A DNA stretch of 64,000 nucleotides from an uncultured Flavobacteriaceae bacterium (GTDB lineage: Bacteria > Bacteroidota > Bacteroidia > Flavobacteriales > Flavobacteriaceae): positions 124,001 to 188,000 of the forward strand of contig CAJYAG010000002.1 of the NCBI GenBank assembly GCA_913065125.1, read 5' to 3'. How positions within the stretch are numbered: position 1 is the stretch's first letter; each line of letters opens with the position of its first letter. Shown in pieces: positions 45,363 through 52,253 of the stretch. Made by a program: the position numbers and the translations under genes. Under the pieces are notes generated by a model, which saw nothing but the letters and a program-made list of their open reading frames with translations, searched no databases and was not told the DNA's origin.

Positions 45363-45758
45363 TTAACGTTTTTGACGTCTTGGTAATACTTCTGGGTTTT
45401 TAATCGGATTTACATCTTCACCTTTTAAAGATTTATCAATTTCTTCGATATAATCTAAAGAATCATCTCCAAAAAATGATAATTCTGGCATTCTACGCAA
45501 CTGATTTTTTGTGCGTTTTGCCAATTCGTGTCTAATCATAGAAGTATTAGACTGAATTCCTGTTACCAATTCGTCTCTTTTTTCTGATGGAAAAATACTC
45601 AAATACACTTTTGCAATACTCAAATCTGTAGTAACAGTAACTTTAGAAACCGAAATAATAGTTCCTTTCATTCCGTCTTGTGCCGCTTTCTGAAGCACAT
45701 CAACCAAGTCTTTTTGAATTACTCCAGCAATTTTTTTCTGTCTATTTGTTTGTTCCAT
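45363..45758 (-). CDS. rbfA: Ribosome-binding factor A
   Basis: 30S maturation factor, 131 residues. KH-like fold with RQKKIAGVIQKDLVDVL, ISVSKVTVTTDLSIAKVYLSIF and IRHELAKRTKNQLRRMPELSFF, the family signatures. A promoter element lies only 4 bp before the ATG. Its neighbour downstream is the LolC-like permease. Confidence 0.95.
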   Translation of the reverse strand: MEQTNRQKKIAGVIQKDLVDVLQKAAQDGMKGTIISVSKVTVTTDLSIAKVYLSIFPSEKRDELVTGIQSNTSMIRHELAKRTKNQLRRMPELSFFGDDSLDYIEEIDKSLKGEDVNPIKNPEVLPRRQKR

Positions 45759-45762
45759 GCTG

Positions 45763-45770
45763 CAAATTTA
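45763..45770 (-). promoter_or_regulatory. -7 element 4 bp before the rbfA ATG (leaderless transcript likely)
   Basis: On the minus strand TAAATTTG is followed by CAGC and then ATG, the same TAnnTTTG-N4-ATG layout as dusB. Confidence 0.6.
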
Positions 45771-45793
45771 CGCATAATTCCCAAAAGAATGTT

Positions 45794-45801
45794 TATTTTT
45801 G
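45794..45801 (+). promoter_or_regulatory. -7 element for the methylmalonyl-CoA epimerase gene
   Basis: TATTTTTG lies 19 bp before the ATG at 45821, giving a leader of about 14 nt. Confidence 0.55.
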
Positions 45802-45820
45802 ATGGATAGAAAACGATCTA

Positions 45821-46222
45821 ATGGACAAAATTGAACATATTGGAATTGCCGTAAAAAATTTAGAGAAATCAAATGAATTATTTGCTGCACTTTTTGGAAA
45901 ACCACATTATAAAGTTGAAGAAGTAAAAAGCGAAGGTGTAAAAACTTCTTTTTTTGATGTTGGTCCTAATAAAATTGAGTTATTAGAAGCAACAAATCCA
46001 GAAAGTCCAATTGCAAAATTTATCGATAAAAAAGGCGAAGGAATTCATCATATTGCATTTGCAGTTTCAGATATTAAAGCAGAAATAACACGTTTAAAAG
46101 CAGAAGGATTTACCGTTATAAATGAAGAACCAAAACTTGGCGCAGATAATAAATTGGTTGTATTTTTACATCCAAAAACCACCAACGGCGTTTTAATAGA
46201 ATTGTGTCAAGAAATTGATTAG
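45821..46222 (+). CDS. mce: Methylmalonyl-CoA epimerase
   Basis: Converts the (S)/(R) forms of methylmalonyl-CoA; VOC-fold protein of 133 residues. IEHIGIAVKNLEKSNELF, NKIELLEATNPESPIAKF, GEGIHHIAFAVSDI and VLIELCQ supply the metal-binding His/Gln/Glu positions of the family. It is the first gene of a plus-strand run leading to ftsX. The mutase genes are not in the window. Confidence 0.92.
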   Translation: MDKIEHIGIAVKNLEKSNELFAALFGKPHYKVEEVKSEGVKTSFFDVGPNKIELLEATNPESPIAKFIDKKGEGIHHIAFAVSDIKAEITRLKAEGFTVINEEPKLGADNKLVVFLHPKTTNGVLIELCQEID

Positions 46223-46295
46223 TTAAAATACTGCCAACTGTTACTGTCAACTGTTTACTAATTATTATATTGCGAGCTAGAATTCAACAACATTT

Positions 46296-47174
46296 ATGTC
46301 TACATCTTTTGATAAATATCAAAAACGAAGATTACGCTCTTCTTACTTTTCTGTAATTGTAAGTATTTCGTTGGTGTTATTTATGGTTGGCGTTTTAGGA
46401 TTGATTTTATTAAAATCTACAAGTGTTGCCAATCACGTAAAAGAAAAAACGGCAATGACCTTGTTTTTAAAAGACGATGTTACTAAAAAAAACATCGAAG
46501 ATTTAAGAGCTTCTTTGTTAAAAGAAAAATTTACCAAACAAATTGTGTACATTTCTAAAGAAGAAGCTGCCAAGTTTCACAGCAAAGATTTAGGAGAAGA
46601 TTTTGTAAAATTTCTGGGAACAAATCCTTTAAAAAACGGAATTGATTTATATCTTAAAGCTGAGTTTGTTACACCAGAAAAAATGGCAGAAATCGAAAAA
46701 AAGTTTCAAAAAAACGCCTTTGTTTTAGAGGTTTCTTACGACAAACCTTTGATTCAGTTTTTAACAAAAAACATTCAAAAAATGAGTTTCTGGCTGTTAA
46801 TCATTAGCGCATTTTTTGCTTTGATTTCCATTTTATTAATCAACAGTGCTTTGCGTTTATCAGTATACTCTAAACGATTTAATATTAAAACCATGCAAAT
46901 GGTTGGCGCAACAAAAAGCTTTATTAGAAGACCTTTTATTTTACAAGGAATGAAATTAGGATTGATCGGTTCTATCATATCATTAATTGGTTTAGGAACC
47001 GTTATTTACTACACAAATAAATACATACCAGCTTTGCAATTACTTAACGATTATGTTTTGTTAAGTTATTTATTTGGCGGCGTTTTAGTGGTGGCATTTT
47101 TAATTACTTGGCTAAGTACTTTTTTTGCAACACAACGTTTTTTAAATCTACAAACAGACGAATTATACTATTAA
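46296..47174 (+). CDS. ftsX: Cell division protein FtsX
   Basis: Inner-membrane ABC permease-like protein that, with FtsE, activates cell-wall hydrolases at the division site. 292 residues: TM1 (about 22-45), an extracytoplasmic domain, and three C-terminal TMs; the loop KTMQMVGATKSFIRRPFILQG is the FtsX signature. It precedes DUF3098, uppP and truB with very short gaps, a fixed flavobacterial order. No ftsE is nearby. Confidence 0.93.
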   Translation: MSTSFDKYQKRRLRSSYFSVIVSISLVLFMVGVLGLILLKSTSVANHVKEKTAMTLFLKDDVTKKNIEDLRASLLKEKFTKQIVYISKEEAAKFHSKDLGEDFVKFLGTNPLKNGIDLYLKAEFVTPEKMAEIEKKFQKNAFVLEVSYDKPLIQFLTKNIQKMSFWLLIISAFFALISILLINSALRLSVYSKRFNIKTMQMVGATKSFIRRPFILQGMKLGLIGSIISLIGLGTVIYYTNKYIPALQLLNDYVLLSYLFGGVLVVAFLITWLSTFFATQRFLNLQTDELYY

Positions 47175-47175
47175 T

Positions 47176-47421
47176 ATGAGCAAGAAAGAAAACAATACAA
47201 AACCAGAATTTCTTTTTAGTAAAAGAAATTATATCATCATGCTAATTGGTGCTGCTTTTATTGCCCTAGGATTTATCTTGATGGCTGGCGGCGGAAGCGA
47301 AGACCCAAATGTATTTAATGAAGAAATTTACAATTGGAGACGCATTCGATTAGCCCCAACTTTGGTAATTATTGGGTTAGGAATCGAGATTTATGCAATT
47401 TTAGCAAAACCTAAAAAATAA
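47176..47421 (+). CDS. DUF3098 small membrane protein
   Basis: 81 residues, two hydrophobic helices around the conserved loop MAGGGSEDPNVFNEEIYNWRRIRLAPT, diagnostic of DUF3098. It starts 1 bp after ftsX and 2 bp before uppP, so it is translationally coupled and probably acts in the envelope with them (inference). No biochemical role known to me. Confidence 0.9.
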   Translation: MSKKENNTKPEFLFSKRNYIIMLIGAAFIALGFILMAGGGSEDPNVFNEEIYNWRRIRLAPTLVIIGLGIEIYAILAKPKK

Positions 47422-47423
47422 AG

Positions 47424-48218
47424 ATGGATTTTATCGAAGCAATTGTTCTTGGAATTATTCAAGGATTAACCGAGTTTTTACCAGTTTCTTCTAGCGGACA
47501 TTTAGAAATTGCAAAAGCCATTTTAGGCGACACTTCTGTGCCAGAAGAAAGTTTAACGTTTACTGTTGTATTGCATTTTGCAACTGCATTAAGCACCATT
47601 GTTATTTTCAGAAAAGAAGTTGCAGAAATTTTTAAAGGATTGTTTCAATTTAAATGGAATGATGAAACTGAATTTTCTTTAAAAATTATTGCATCTATGA
47701 TTCCTGCAGTTATTGTTGGAATCCTTTTTGAAAAAGAATTAGAAGCTTTTTTTGGCGGACAAATATTATTAGTTGGTAGTATGCTACTTGTAACTGCTTT
47801 ACTATTATTATTGGCCGATAAAGCAAAAAAAACAGACAAAAAAGTATCTTTTACAAATGCAATAATCATTGGAGTTTCGCAAGCAATTGCGATGTTGCCA
47901 GGAATTTCTAGATCTGGCGCAACCATTTCTACTTCTGTTTTATTAGGAGTCGACAGAAACAAAGCTGCTCGTTTTTCATTTTTAATGGTGGTTCCATTAA
48001 TTGTTGGAAAAATTGCCAAAGATTTAATGAGCGGAGAAATCAATTTTGAAAGCGCAGAAATTTTACCAATGTCTGTCGGATTTTTTGCGGCATTTATTGC
48101 TGGTTTATTTGCTTGTACTTGGATGATTTCTTTAGTGAAGAAAAGTAAATTATCATACTTTGCAATTTATTGTGCCGTTGTTGGTGTTATTGCAATTGGT
48201 TATTCTTTAATGAATTAA
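47424..48218 (+). CDS. uppP: Undecaprenyl-diphosphatase
   Basis: Recycles undecaprenyl pyrophosphate lipid carrier for peptidoglycan synthesis; integral membrane enzyme of the BacA type, 264 residues. The two conserved motifs are GLTEFLPVSSSGHLE (about 14-28) and LPGISRSGATIST (about 156-168). Located in the ftsX-DUF3098-uppP-truB run; a palindromic repeat separates it from truB. Confidence 0.97.
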   Translation: MDFIEAIVLGIIQGLTEFLPVSSSGHLEIAKAILGDTSVPEESLTFTVVLHFATALSTIVIFRKEVAEIFKGLFQFKWNDETEFSLKIIASMIPAVIVGILFEKELEAFFGGQILLVGSMLLVTALLLLLADKAKKTDKKVSFTNAIIIGVSQAIAMLPGISRSGATISTSVLLGVDRNKAARFSFLMVVPLIVGKIAKDLMSGEINFESAEILPMSVGFFAAFIAGLFACTWMISLVKKSKLSYFAIYCAVVGVIAIGYSLMN

Positions 48219-48223
48219 AAAAA

Positions 48224-48282
48224 TGTCTCCTCGAGCGGAGTCGAGAGATTTTTAAGAGGTCTCGACTCCGCTCGACCTGACA
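48224..48282. repeat. GC-rich palindromic (REP-like) repeat between uppP and truB
   Basis: TCGAGCGGAGTCGAGA (48231-48246) and its exact reverse complement (48260-48275) form a 16-bp stem around a 13-nt loop, with TGTC/GACA further out. It stands out strongly by GC content and has no U-run. It shares the TCGACTcCGCT core with the segment inside polA. Confidence 0.85.
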
Positions 48283-48297
48283 CAGAATTACAAAAAA

Positions 48298-48990
48298 ATG
48301 ACTGGAGAAGACTACAAAAACGGACAAATTTTATTAATTGATAAACCGCTAGAATGGACTTCTTTTCAGGCTGTAAATAAAATTCGTTGGCATATCAGAC
48401 AACGTTTCAACATCAAAAAAATTAAAGTTGGTCATGCCGGAACTTTGGATCCGTTGGCAACTGGTTTGTTAATTATTTGTACAGGAAAACAAACAAAAAA
48501 CATCAACGAATATCAAGGTCAAGTTAAAGAATACACCGGAACTTTTACTGTTGGCGCAACAACACCGAGTTACGATTTAGAAACCGAAGTAAACGAAACT
48601 TTTTCTACAGCACATATTACTGATGAATTGATTCATAAAACAACTGAACAATTTATGGGTACAATTCAACAACGACCACCTATTTTTTCAGCTATCAAAA
48701 AAGACGGAAAACGTTTGTACGAATTGGCTAGAAAAGGTGAAACTACAGAAATTGCTACCAGAGAAATTACCATCAACCAATTTGAAATTACCAATATTGA
48801 TTTACCAAAAATCGATTTTAGAGTTGTTTGTAGCAAAGGAACGTACATTAGATCTTTGGCTTTTGATTTTGGTAGCGCATTGGATTCTGGAGCACATTTA
48901 TCTGCGTTGCGAAGAACAAAAATTGGCGATTATTCCGTTGAGAAAGCAGTTTCTATTGATGCTTTTATCCAACATTTAGAAATGGAATAG
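48298..48990 (+). CDS. truB: tRNA pseudouridine(55) synthase
   Basis: Makes pseudouridine 55 in the T loop of tRNAs. 230 residues: LLIDKPLEWTSFQAVNKI, the catalytic motif KVGHAGTLDPLATGLL (D51), QQRPPIFSAIKKDGKRLYELAR and CSKGTYIRSLA are all present. Last gene of the ftsX-uppP run; the repeat just upstream forms part of its leader. Gene A follows after 34 bp. Confidence 0.97.
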   Translation: MTGEDYKNGQILLIDKPLEWTSFQAVNKIRWHIRQRFNIKKIKVGHAGTLDPLATGLLIICTGKQTKNINEYQGQVKEYTGTFTVGATTPSYDLETEVNETFSTAHITDELIHKTTEQFMGTIQQRPPIFSAIKKDGKRLYELARKGETTEIATREITINQFEITNIDLPKIDFRVVCSKGTYIRSLAFDFGSALDSGAHLSALRRTKIGDYSVEKAVSIDAFIQHLEME

Positions 48991-49024
48991 TTTTTGTCTC
49001 TGCAAACGGAACAAAAAAATTACA

Positions 49025-49564
49025 ATGAAAAAAACACTGCTGCTAATTCTATTATTCTCAACATTTTTAGCCACTTCTCAAACCAAAGATAAAGGACCAT
49101 TTTTCAACACTAATTTACATTTAACATTTGCTTTAAATGAAAACTATGTATTGTTTGAACCTGATGATGGCGAAAATATGTTAGATTTTTCTGCCGTTTT
49201 TATTAGAACTGGTTTTGGATATCGTTTTAACAAACGAATAGAATCTAGTATTAATTTTGGATTGGATTTTCATTTGCGTTTTAGAATACAAGCAATTCCG
49301 TCTTATCTAAATGTACAGTACAATTTAATTGCGAACGAAGATTTTAAATTCTTTGTAAATGGTAGTTATGGAAATTTATGGAAACCTTCTTCTAACTTTG
49401 AAAAAGGAAAATATCACGGCTTCGGAATTGGTTTTCAAGGAAACGACAGCTACTCAAAAACAAATTTTGTCTTTCGATTAGATTTTCATCGCAAACGAAT
49501 TGACAATTTTAAAGACGGTAATTTAGACAGTGTTTCTTTAGGAATTGGGATTAGTTTGTTTTAA
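49025..49564 (+). CDS. Gene A: small outer-membrane beta-barrel-like protein; left flank of the module array
   Basis: 179 residues, signal peptide MKKTLLLILLFSTFLATSQ, then alternating amphipathic strands (IRTGFGYRFNKRIESSINFGL, SYLNVQYNLIANEDFKFFVNGSYG, FVFRLDFHRKRI, VSLGIGISLF), consistent with a small outer-membrane barrel. Function unknown. The last 86 bp of the gene (49479-49564) recur twice further right, at 51487-51572 and 54015-54100, each time fused to the end of gene B. The gene itself is intact and ends in a terminator palindrome shared with the convergent module. Confidence 0.82.
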   Translation: MKKTLLLILLFSTFLATSQTKDKGPFFNTNLHLTFALNENYVLFEPDDGENMLDFSAVFIRTGFGYRFNKRIESSINFGLDFHLRFRIQAIPSYLNVQYNLIANEDFKFFVNGSYGNLWKPSSNFEKGKYHGFGIGFQGNDSYSKTNFVFRLDFHRKRIDNFKDGNLDSVSLGIGISLF

Positions 49565-49598
49565 AAAAACAACCTCTAAATTTAAATTTAGAGGTTGT
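49563..49598 (-). terminator. Terminator of module 1a
   Basis: A perfect 30-bp palindrome (49569-49598, ACAACCTCTAAATTT and its complement) followed on the minus strand by seven T. It ends the minus-strand genes of the first module just beside the gene A stop. Confidence 0.8.
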
Positions 49599-49606
49599 AG
49601 ATATTA

Positions 49607-50110
49607 TTATTCTATCCAAACTGGGTTCGTACATATATTTTTCCATTCACCATTAATCTTTTTCAGTAAATTAAAACATCCACCGTTTCTAGAGTAAGAA
49701 TAATATATTGCTAAATGATTATTTCTAAATAAAACTGGCATAGAAATAAAACTAGTATTTAATTTTTGCTTTTTAGTTAAATTAGTTTTAATGTTTAAAT
49801 CTAACTTATTAATTATTGTAACCTTTTGATTACTAAATTCTATTTTTAATGAATCTATCTCATTATTTGTAATTGTAATTAAATCATTATTTAATTCAGA
49901 ACCACAAAGATGAAATTCTAATAAATGTGGCTCTATGTAATAATCTATTGGTTTCCCTAAATCCTTAATTATAGTTTTATAATAAACTTGATTTTGATTA
50001 ATTATATTTTCCAATATATTCTTAATGTCATTTTGATTATCAACACTTTTCTTTAATGTTGAGCAACTAATGATCATAAATAACATTATCAATTTAGTTA
50101 CATTTTTCAC
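49607..50110 (-). CDS. Lipoprotein of module 1, function unknown
   Basis: 167 residues, leader ending LFMIISC (lipidated C16). The rest is rich in Asn/Ile/Lys with beta strands and no known domain. It lies 8 bp downstream of the secreted partner gene at 50119 and ends at the module terminator. AT content looks higher than in core genes such as truB. Its place in the module suggests an immunity-type or accessory protein (inference). Confidence 0.68.
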   Translation of the reverse strand: MKNVTKLIMLFMIISCSTLKKSVDNQNDIKNILENIINQNQVYYKTIIKDLGKPIDYYIEPHLLEFHLCGSELNNDLITITNNEIDSLKIEFSNQKVTIINKLDLNIKTNLTKKQKLNTSFISMPVLFRNNHLAIYYSYSRNGGCFNLLKKINGEWKNICTNPVWIE

Positions 50111-50118
50111 TTTCTTCT

Positions 50119-50799
50119 TTATTCCTTTATCTTTTTCCAGATTTCGATTTTTTTATTACTTTTTATAATTTCAATTTTATCTTTTTGTATTTTCTTTATT
50201 TTTAATGAGTCAATTTGACCAATTATTGGTGTACCATTATCTATTTTTGCTAAATAAAACTTTAAATCATAATTATACCCTCTTGACAAAGAGATTTTAC
50301 TGCCTATAAAATTTATATCTGAAACAGTAATATTTATTTTATATCTTTTGTTTTTCTTAATTTTTTTCATAAAAAACCCATCTTTATTTGTTTCGCCTCC
50401 AGAAGGTTTTTCTTTGTGGTTTTCAAAATAGAAACTAGTATCAGAAATAGGGTTTCCTTTCTTATCATAAACATGAATAGCAATAGATATACTGTCTTTA
50501 TTGTTTTTCCAAAACTTTTTTTTGTAATAGCTAGAAGAAAAAGGTTTTGATTTATTATAGTTTAAAATTAAAAAACCTTTTTTTATTTTATATTCCCCAT
50601 CACCATAAAAGTCTCTTCCTAAATCACCTCCATTTTCATATTTAAATGTGCCATTTAAATTAAAAATTATATAATTATAAGAATCCTGATTCTTCATAAA
50701 ATTACTATACTTTCCGTTTAATTTTTCTTGACTAAAACTTTTAATCGAAAAAAATAAAAATAGAGTTCCTATAATTATCAAACATCTTTTTTTATTCAC
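50119..50799 (-). CDS. Exported partner protein of module 1 (paralogue of 51603-52253)
   Basis: 226 residues starting at GTG 50799, with signal peptide MNKKRCLIIIGTLFLFFSIK ending in SFSQ. The mature part starts LNGKYSN and contains GEYKIKKGFLILNYNKSKPF; the module 2 protein has the same layout (LEGTYKS..., GHYFIIKDKLILNYDLTEL) and both end in an I.K....W KK segment, so the two are diverged paralogues. The GTG overlaps the terminal TGT-GAA-TAA of a short effector-like remnant (50792-50845), as in module 2. No named domain; possibly a partner or immunity protein (inference). Confidence 0.72.
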   Translation of the reverse strand: MNKKRCLIIIGTLFLFFSIKSFSQEKLNGKYSNFMKNQDSYNYIIFNLNGTFKYENGGDLGRDFYGDGEYKIKKGFLILNYNKSKPFSSSYYKKKFWKNNKDSISIAIHVYDKKGNPISDTSFYFENHKEKPSGGETNKDGFFMKKIKKNKRYKINITVSDINFIGSKISLSRGYNYDLKFYLAKIDNGTPIIGQIDSLKIKKIQKDKIEIIKSNKKIEIWKKIKE

Positions 50800-50845
50800 A
50801 ATTTGACCCTTTTGCGTTATGTATTAATATCCCAATCTTGCTCAT
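50792..50845 (-). pseudogene. Possible 3' remnant of a lost effector gene in module 1
   Basis: An 18-codon frame ends HNAKGSNCE-stop. The intact module 2 effector ends DAKGKKCD-stop and the module 3 effector TNKGC-stop. In both module 1 and module 2 the terminal Cys codon TGT provides the GTG start of the partner gene (TGTGAATAA, TGTGATTAA). An in-frame stop lies just upstream, so only the last few codons survive. Short match; tentative. Confidence 0.35.
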
Positions 50846-50880
50846 TTTTTAATATTCGATTTTAGGTGAGTGCTTATTTT

Positions 50881-50910
50881 AAAAAAAGCCCAAACTGTAA
50901 GTTTGAGCTT
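50881..50910 (-). terminator. Terminator inside module 1 (like that of module 2)
   Basis: On the minus strand AAGCTCAAACT and AGTTTGGGCTT pair (one U-G) around a 3-nt loop, followed by a T-run. It ends the gene at 50922. Nearly the same sequence lies at 51571-51598, next to the gene A tail. Confidence 0.75.
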
Positions 50911-50921
50911 TCACTTTAATT

Positions 50922-51338
50922 TTAAATTTTCTTTTTCCAAACAAGTAAATTACCAATTACCATTATAAATGAGCTTAACACCCATAACCAATAACCTAAA
51001 CCATAAAACACTACTTTCGATTTGGTGCCTGCTTCACTATTTATAATTTCATCAACGAATAAAAAAGACAACATTAATAGAAATCCAACAACACTTAATA
51101 TAAAGGAAATGTTTGGTTTCTTCTTAAATAAACTCCAAGCTATAATTAAAATGGGATTTGCTAACCAAGGGAAAGCAGGTACGTGTAACATAAAAACACC
51201 TAACCAACCAAAAAGCAAACTTAATATTCCGTAATTATCGCAATTCCCATACGAAGAACAATAACTTTTTTGGGTTAATGCAATTATATATATTGCAATG
51301 CTTATAATTAAAAATATTTTTTGTTTTTTGCTATTCAT
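50922..51338 (-). CDS. Small integral membrane protein of module 1
   Basis: 138 residues with about four transmembrane helices (IFLIISIAIYIIALTQ; ILSLLFGWLGVFMLHVPAF; FILSVVGFLLMLSFLFVDE; WLWVLSSFIMVIGNLLVW) and two cysteines in a loop CSSYGNC. No family recognised. It has its own terminator and is followed upstream only by 53 bp and the gene B tail, so it seems to be a separate small cassette joined to the rest of module 1. Confidence 0.7.
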   Translation of the reverse strand: MNSKKQKIFLIISIAIYIIALTQKSYCSSYGNCDNYGILSLLFGWLGVFMLHVPAFPWLANPILIIAWSLFKKKPNISFILSVVGFLLMLSFLFVDEIINSEAGTKSKVVFYGLGYWLWVLSSFIMVIGNLLVWKKKI

Positions 51339-51391
51339 AATTAACTATTTCATATTACCCACAATTTTAAAGTCGAAAATTGGAATTTAGT

Positions 51392-51495
51392 TTATTTTAA
51401 AAACCGTCCATACCAGCTTTCAGAAATAGGTACTTCCCAGTAGTTTTCAAATTCTTCTTTTGTAGTTACTAAATTGTCAAATACAATAGATTTTC
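51392..51495 (-). pseudogene. Gene B 3'-end copy 1 (module 1/2 boundary)
   Basis: 104 bp matching the last 104 bp of gene B (56310-56413). About nine bases differ, all at third codon positions: the translated end, from IVFDNLVTT to SESWYGRFLK and stop, is unchanged. It ends at TAGATTTTC (51487-51495), where the gene A tail begins. Confidence 0.9.
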
Positions 51496-51572
51496 ATCGC
51501 AAACGAATTGATTATTTTAAAGACGGTAATTTAGATAGTGTTTCTTTAGGAATTGGAATTAGTTTGTTTTAA
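51487..51572 (+). pseudogene. Gene A 3'-end copy 1 (module 1/2 boundary)
   Basis: 86 bp matching the last 86 bp of gene A (49479-49564), including stop codon. Differences are mostly synonymous with one amino-acid change (Asn to Tyr in RIDNF). Shares the 9-bp TAGATTTTC with the B tail. Confidence 0.9.
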
Positions 51573-51598
51573 AAAAGCCCAAACTTTAGTTTGAGCTT
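51571..51598 (-). terminator. Terminator of module 2
   Basis: Minus-strand AAGCTCAAACT/AGTTTGGGCTT hairpin with a 2-nt loop and following T-run; 5 bp after the stop of the module 2 partner gene. Confidence 0.75.
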
Positions 51599-51602
51599 CT
51601 TA

Positions 51603-52253
51603 TTAATTGCTTTTCTTTTTCCAAACAAAAGTATGTTTTCCTTTTTTTAGTTTGATGCTATCTTTACTTAACTTTAAAATTTCATATTCAATTTTGTCAT
51701 TTTTATATGCTAAAGGATGTGACAAGTTATAAACTTCATTACTACTTAAAAAAACATCTATTTCATAATTTAAATTAGTATCTATATAAATAGATTCTTT
51801 AACAAAATATTCTCCTGAGACTTCAATCATTATCCTTTTATTCTGCTTTTCAAATTTTAATAAAGCTACTCCATTTTTATCTGATTCTGAAGACTTATAA
51901 TTTGGAGAGCTCCAAATCTGGATATTATTCAAAGGTTCCTTTTTAAAGTTATAAATATTCAATTTAACTTGAATTGAATTTTTTGTATTTATAAAACTTC
52001 TACTCTTATGGTAACTGTTCTCTCTTAATTCTGTTAAATCATAATTTAATATTAGTTTATCTTTAATAATAAAATAATGCCCCTTAGCATATCCATTTAA
52101 CTGACCATGGGTAGTTTCAAAGGTTTTCATATTAAAAACCCCATCTGTGTCAAACAAATATAACACATTGCCCTTGTTAGACTTATAAGTTCCTTCAAGC
52201 TTGATTTGTGAAAAACAATTTATACTTAAAAGCAGCAATAGTATTTTAATCAC
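51603..52253 (-). CDS. Exported partner protein of module 2
   Basis: 216 residues from GTG 52253 (MIKILLLLLSINCFSQ signal peptide). ATG 52271 or 52292 upstream also open the frame but reach further into the effector gene; the GTG is chosen because module 1 uses the same TGTGA-TAA stop/start overlap. Mature part LEGTYKS...YLFDTDGVFNMKTF, GHYFIIKDKLILNYDL and the C-terminal HTFVWKKKSN are shared in layout with 50119-50799. No named domain. Position directly after a toxin-like gene, overlapping it by 8 bp, suggests an immunity or accessory protein (inference). Confidence 0.72.
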   Translation of the reverse strand: MIKILLLLLSINCFSQIKLEGTYKSNKGNVLYLFDTDGVFNMKTFETTHGQLNGYAKGHYFIIKDKLILNYDLTELRENSYHKSRSFINTKNSIQVKLNIYNFKKEPLNNIQIWSSPNYKSSESDKNGVALLKFEKQNKRIMIEVSGEYFVKESIYIDTNLNYEIDVFLSSNEVYNLSHPLAYKNDKIEYEILKLSKDSIKLKKGKHTFVWKKKSN

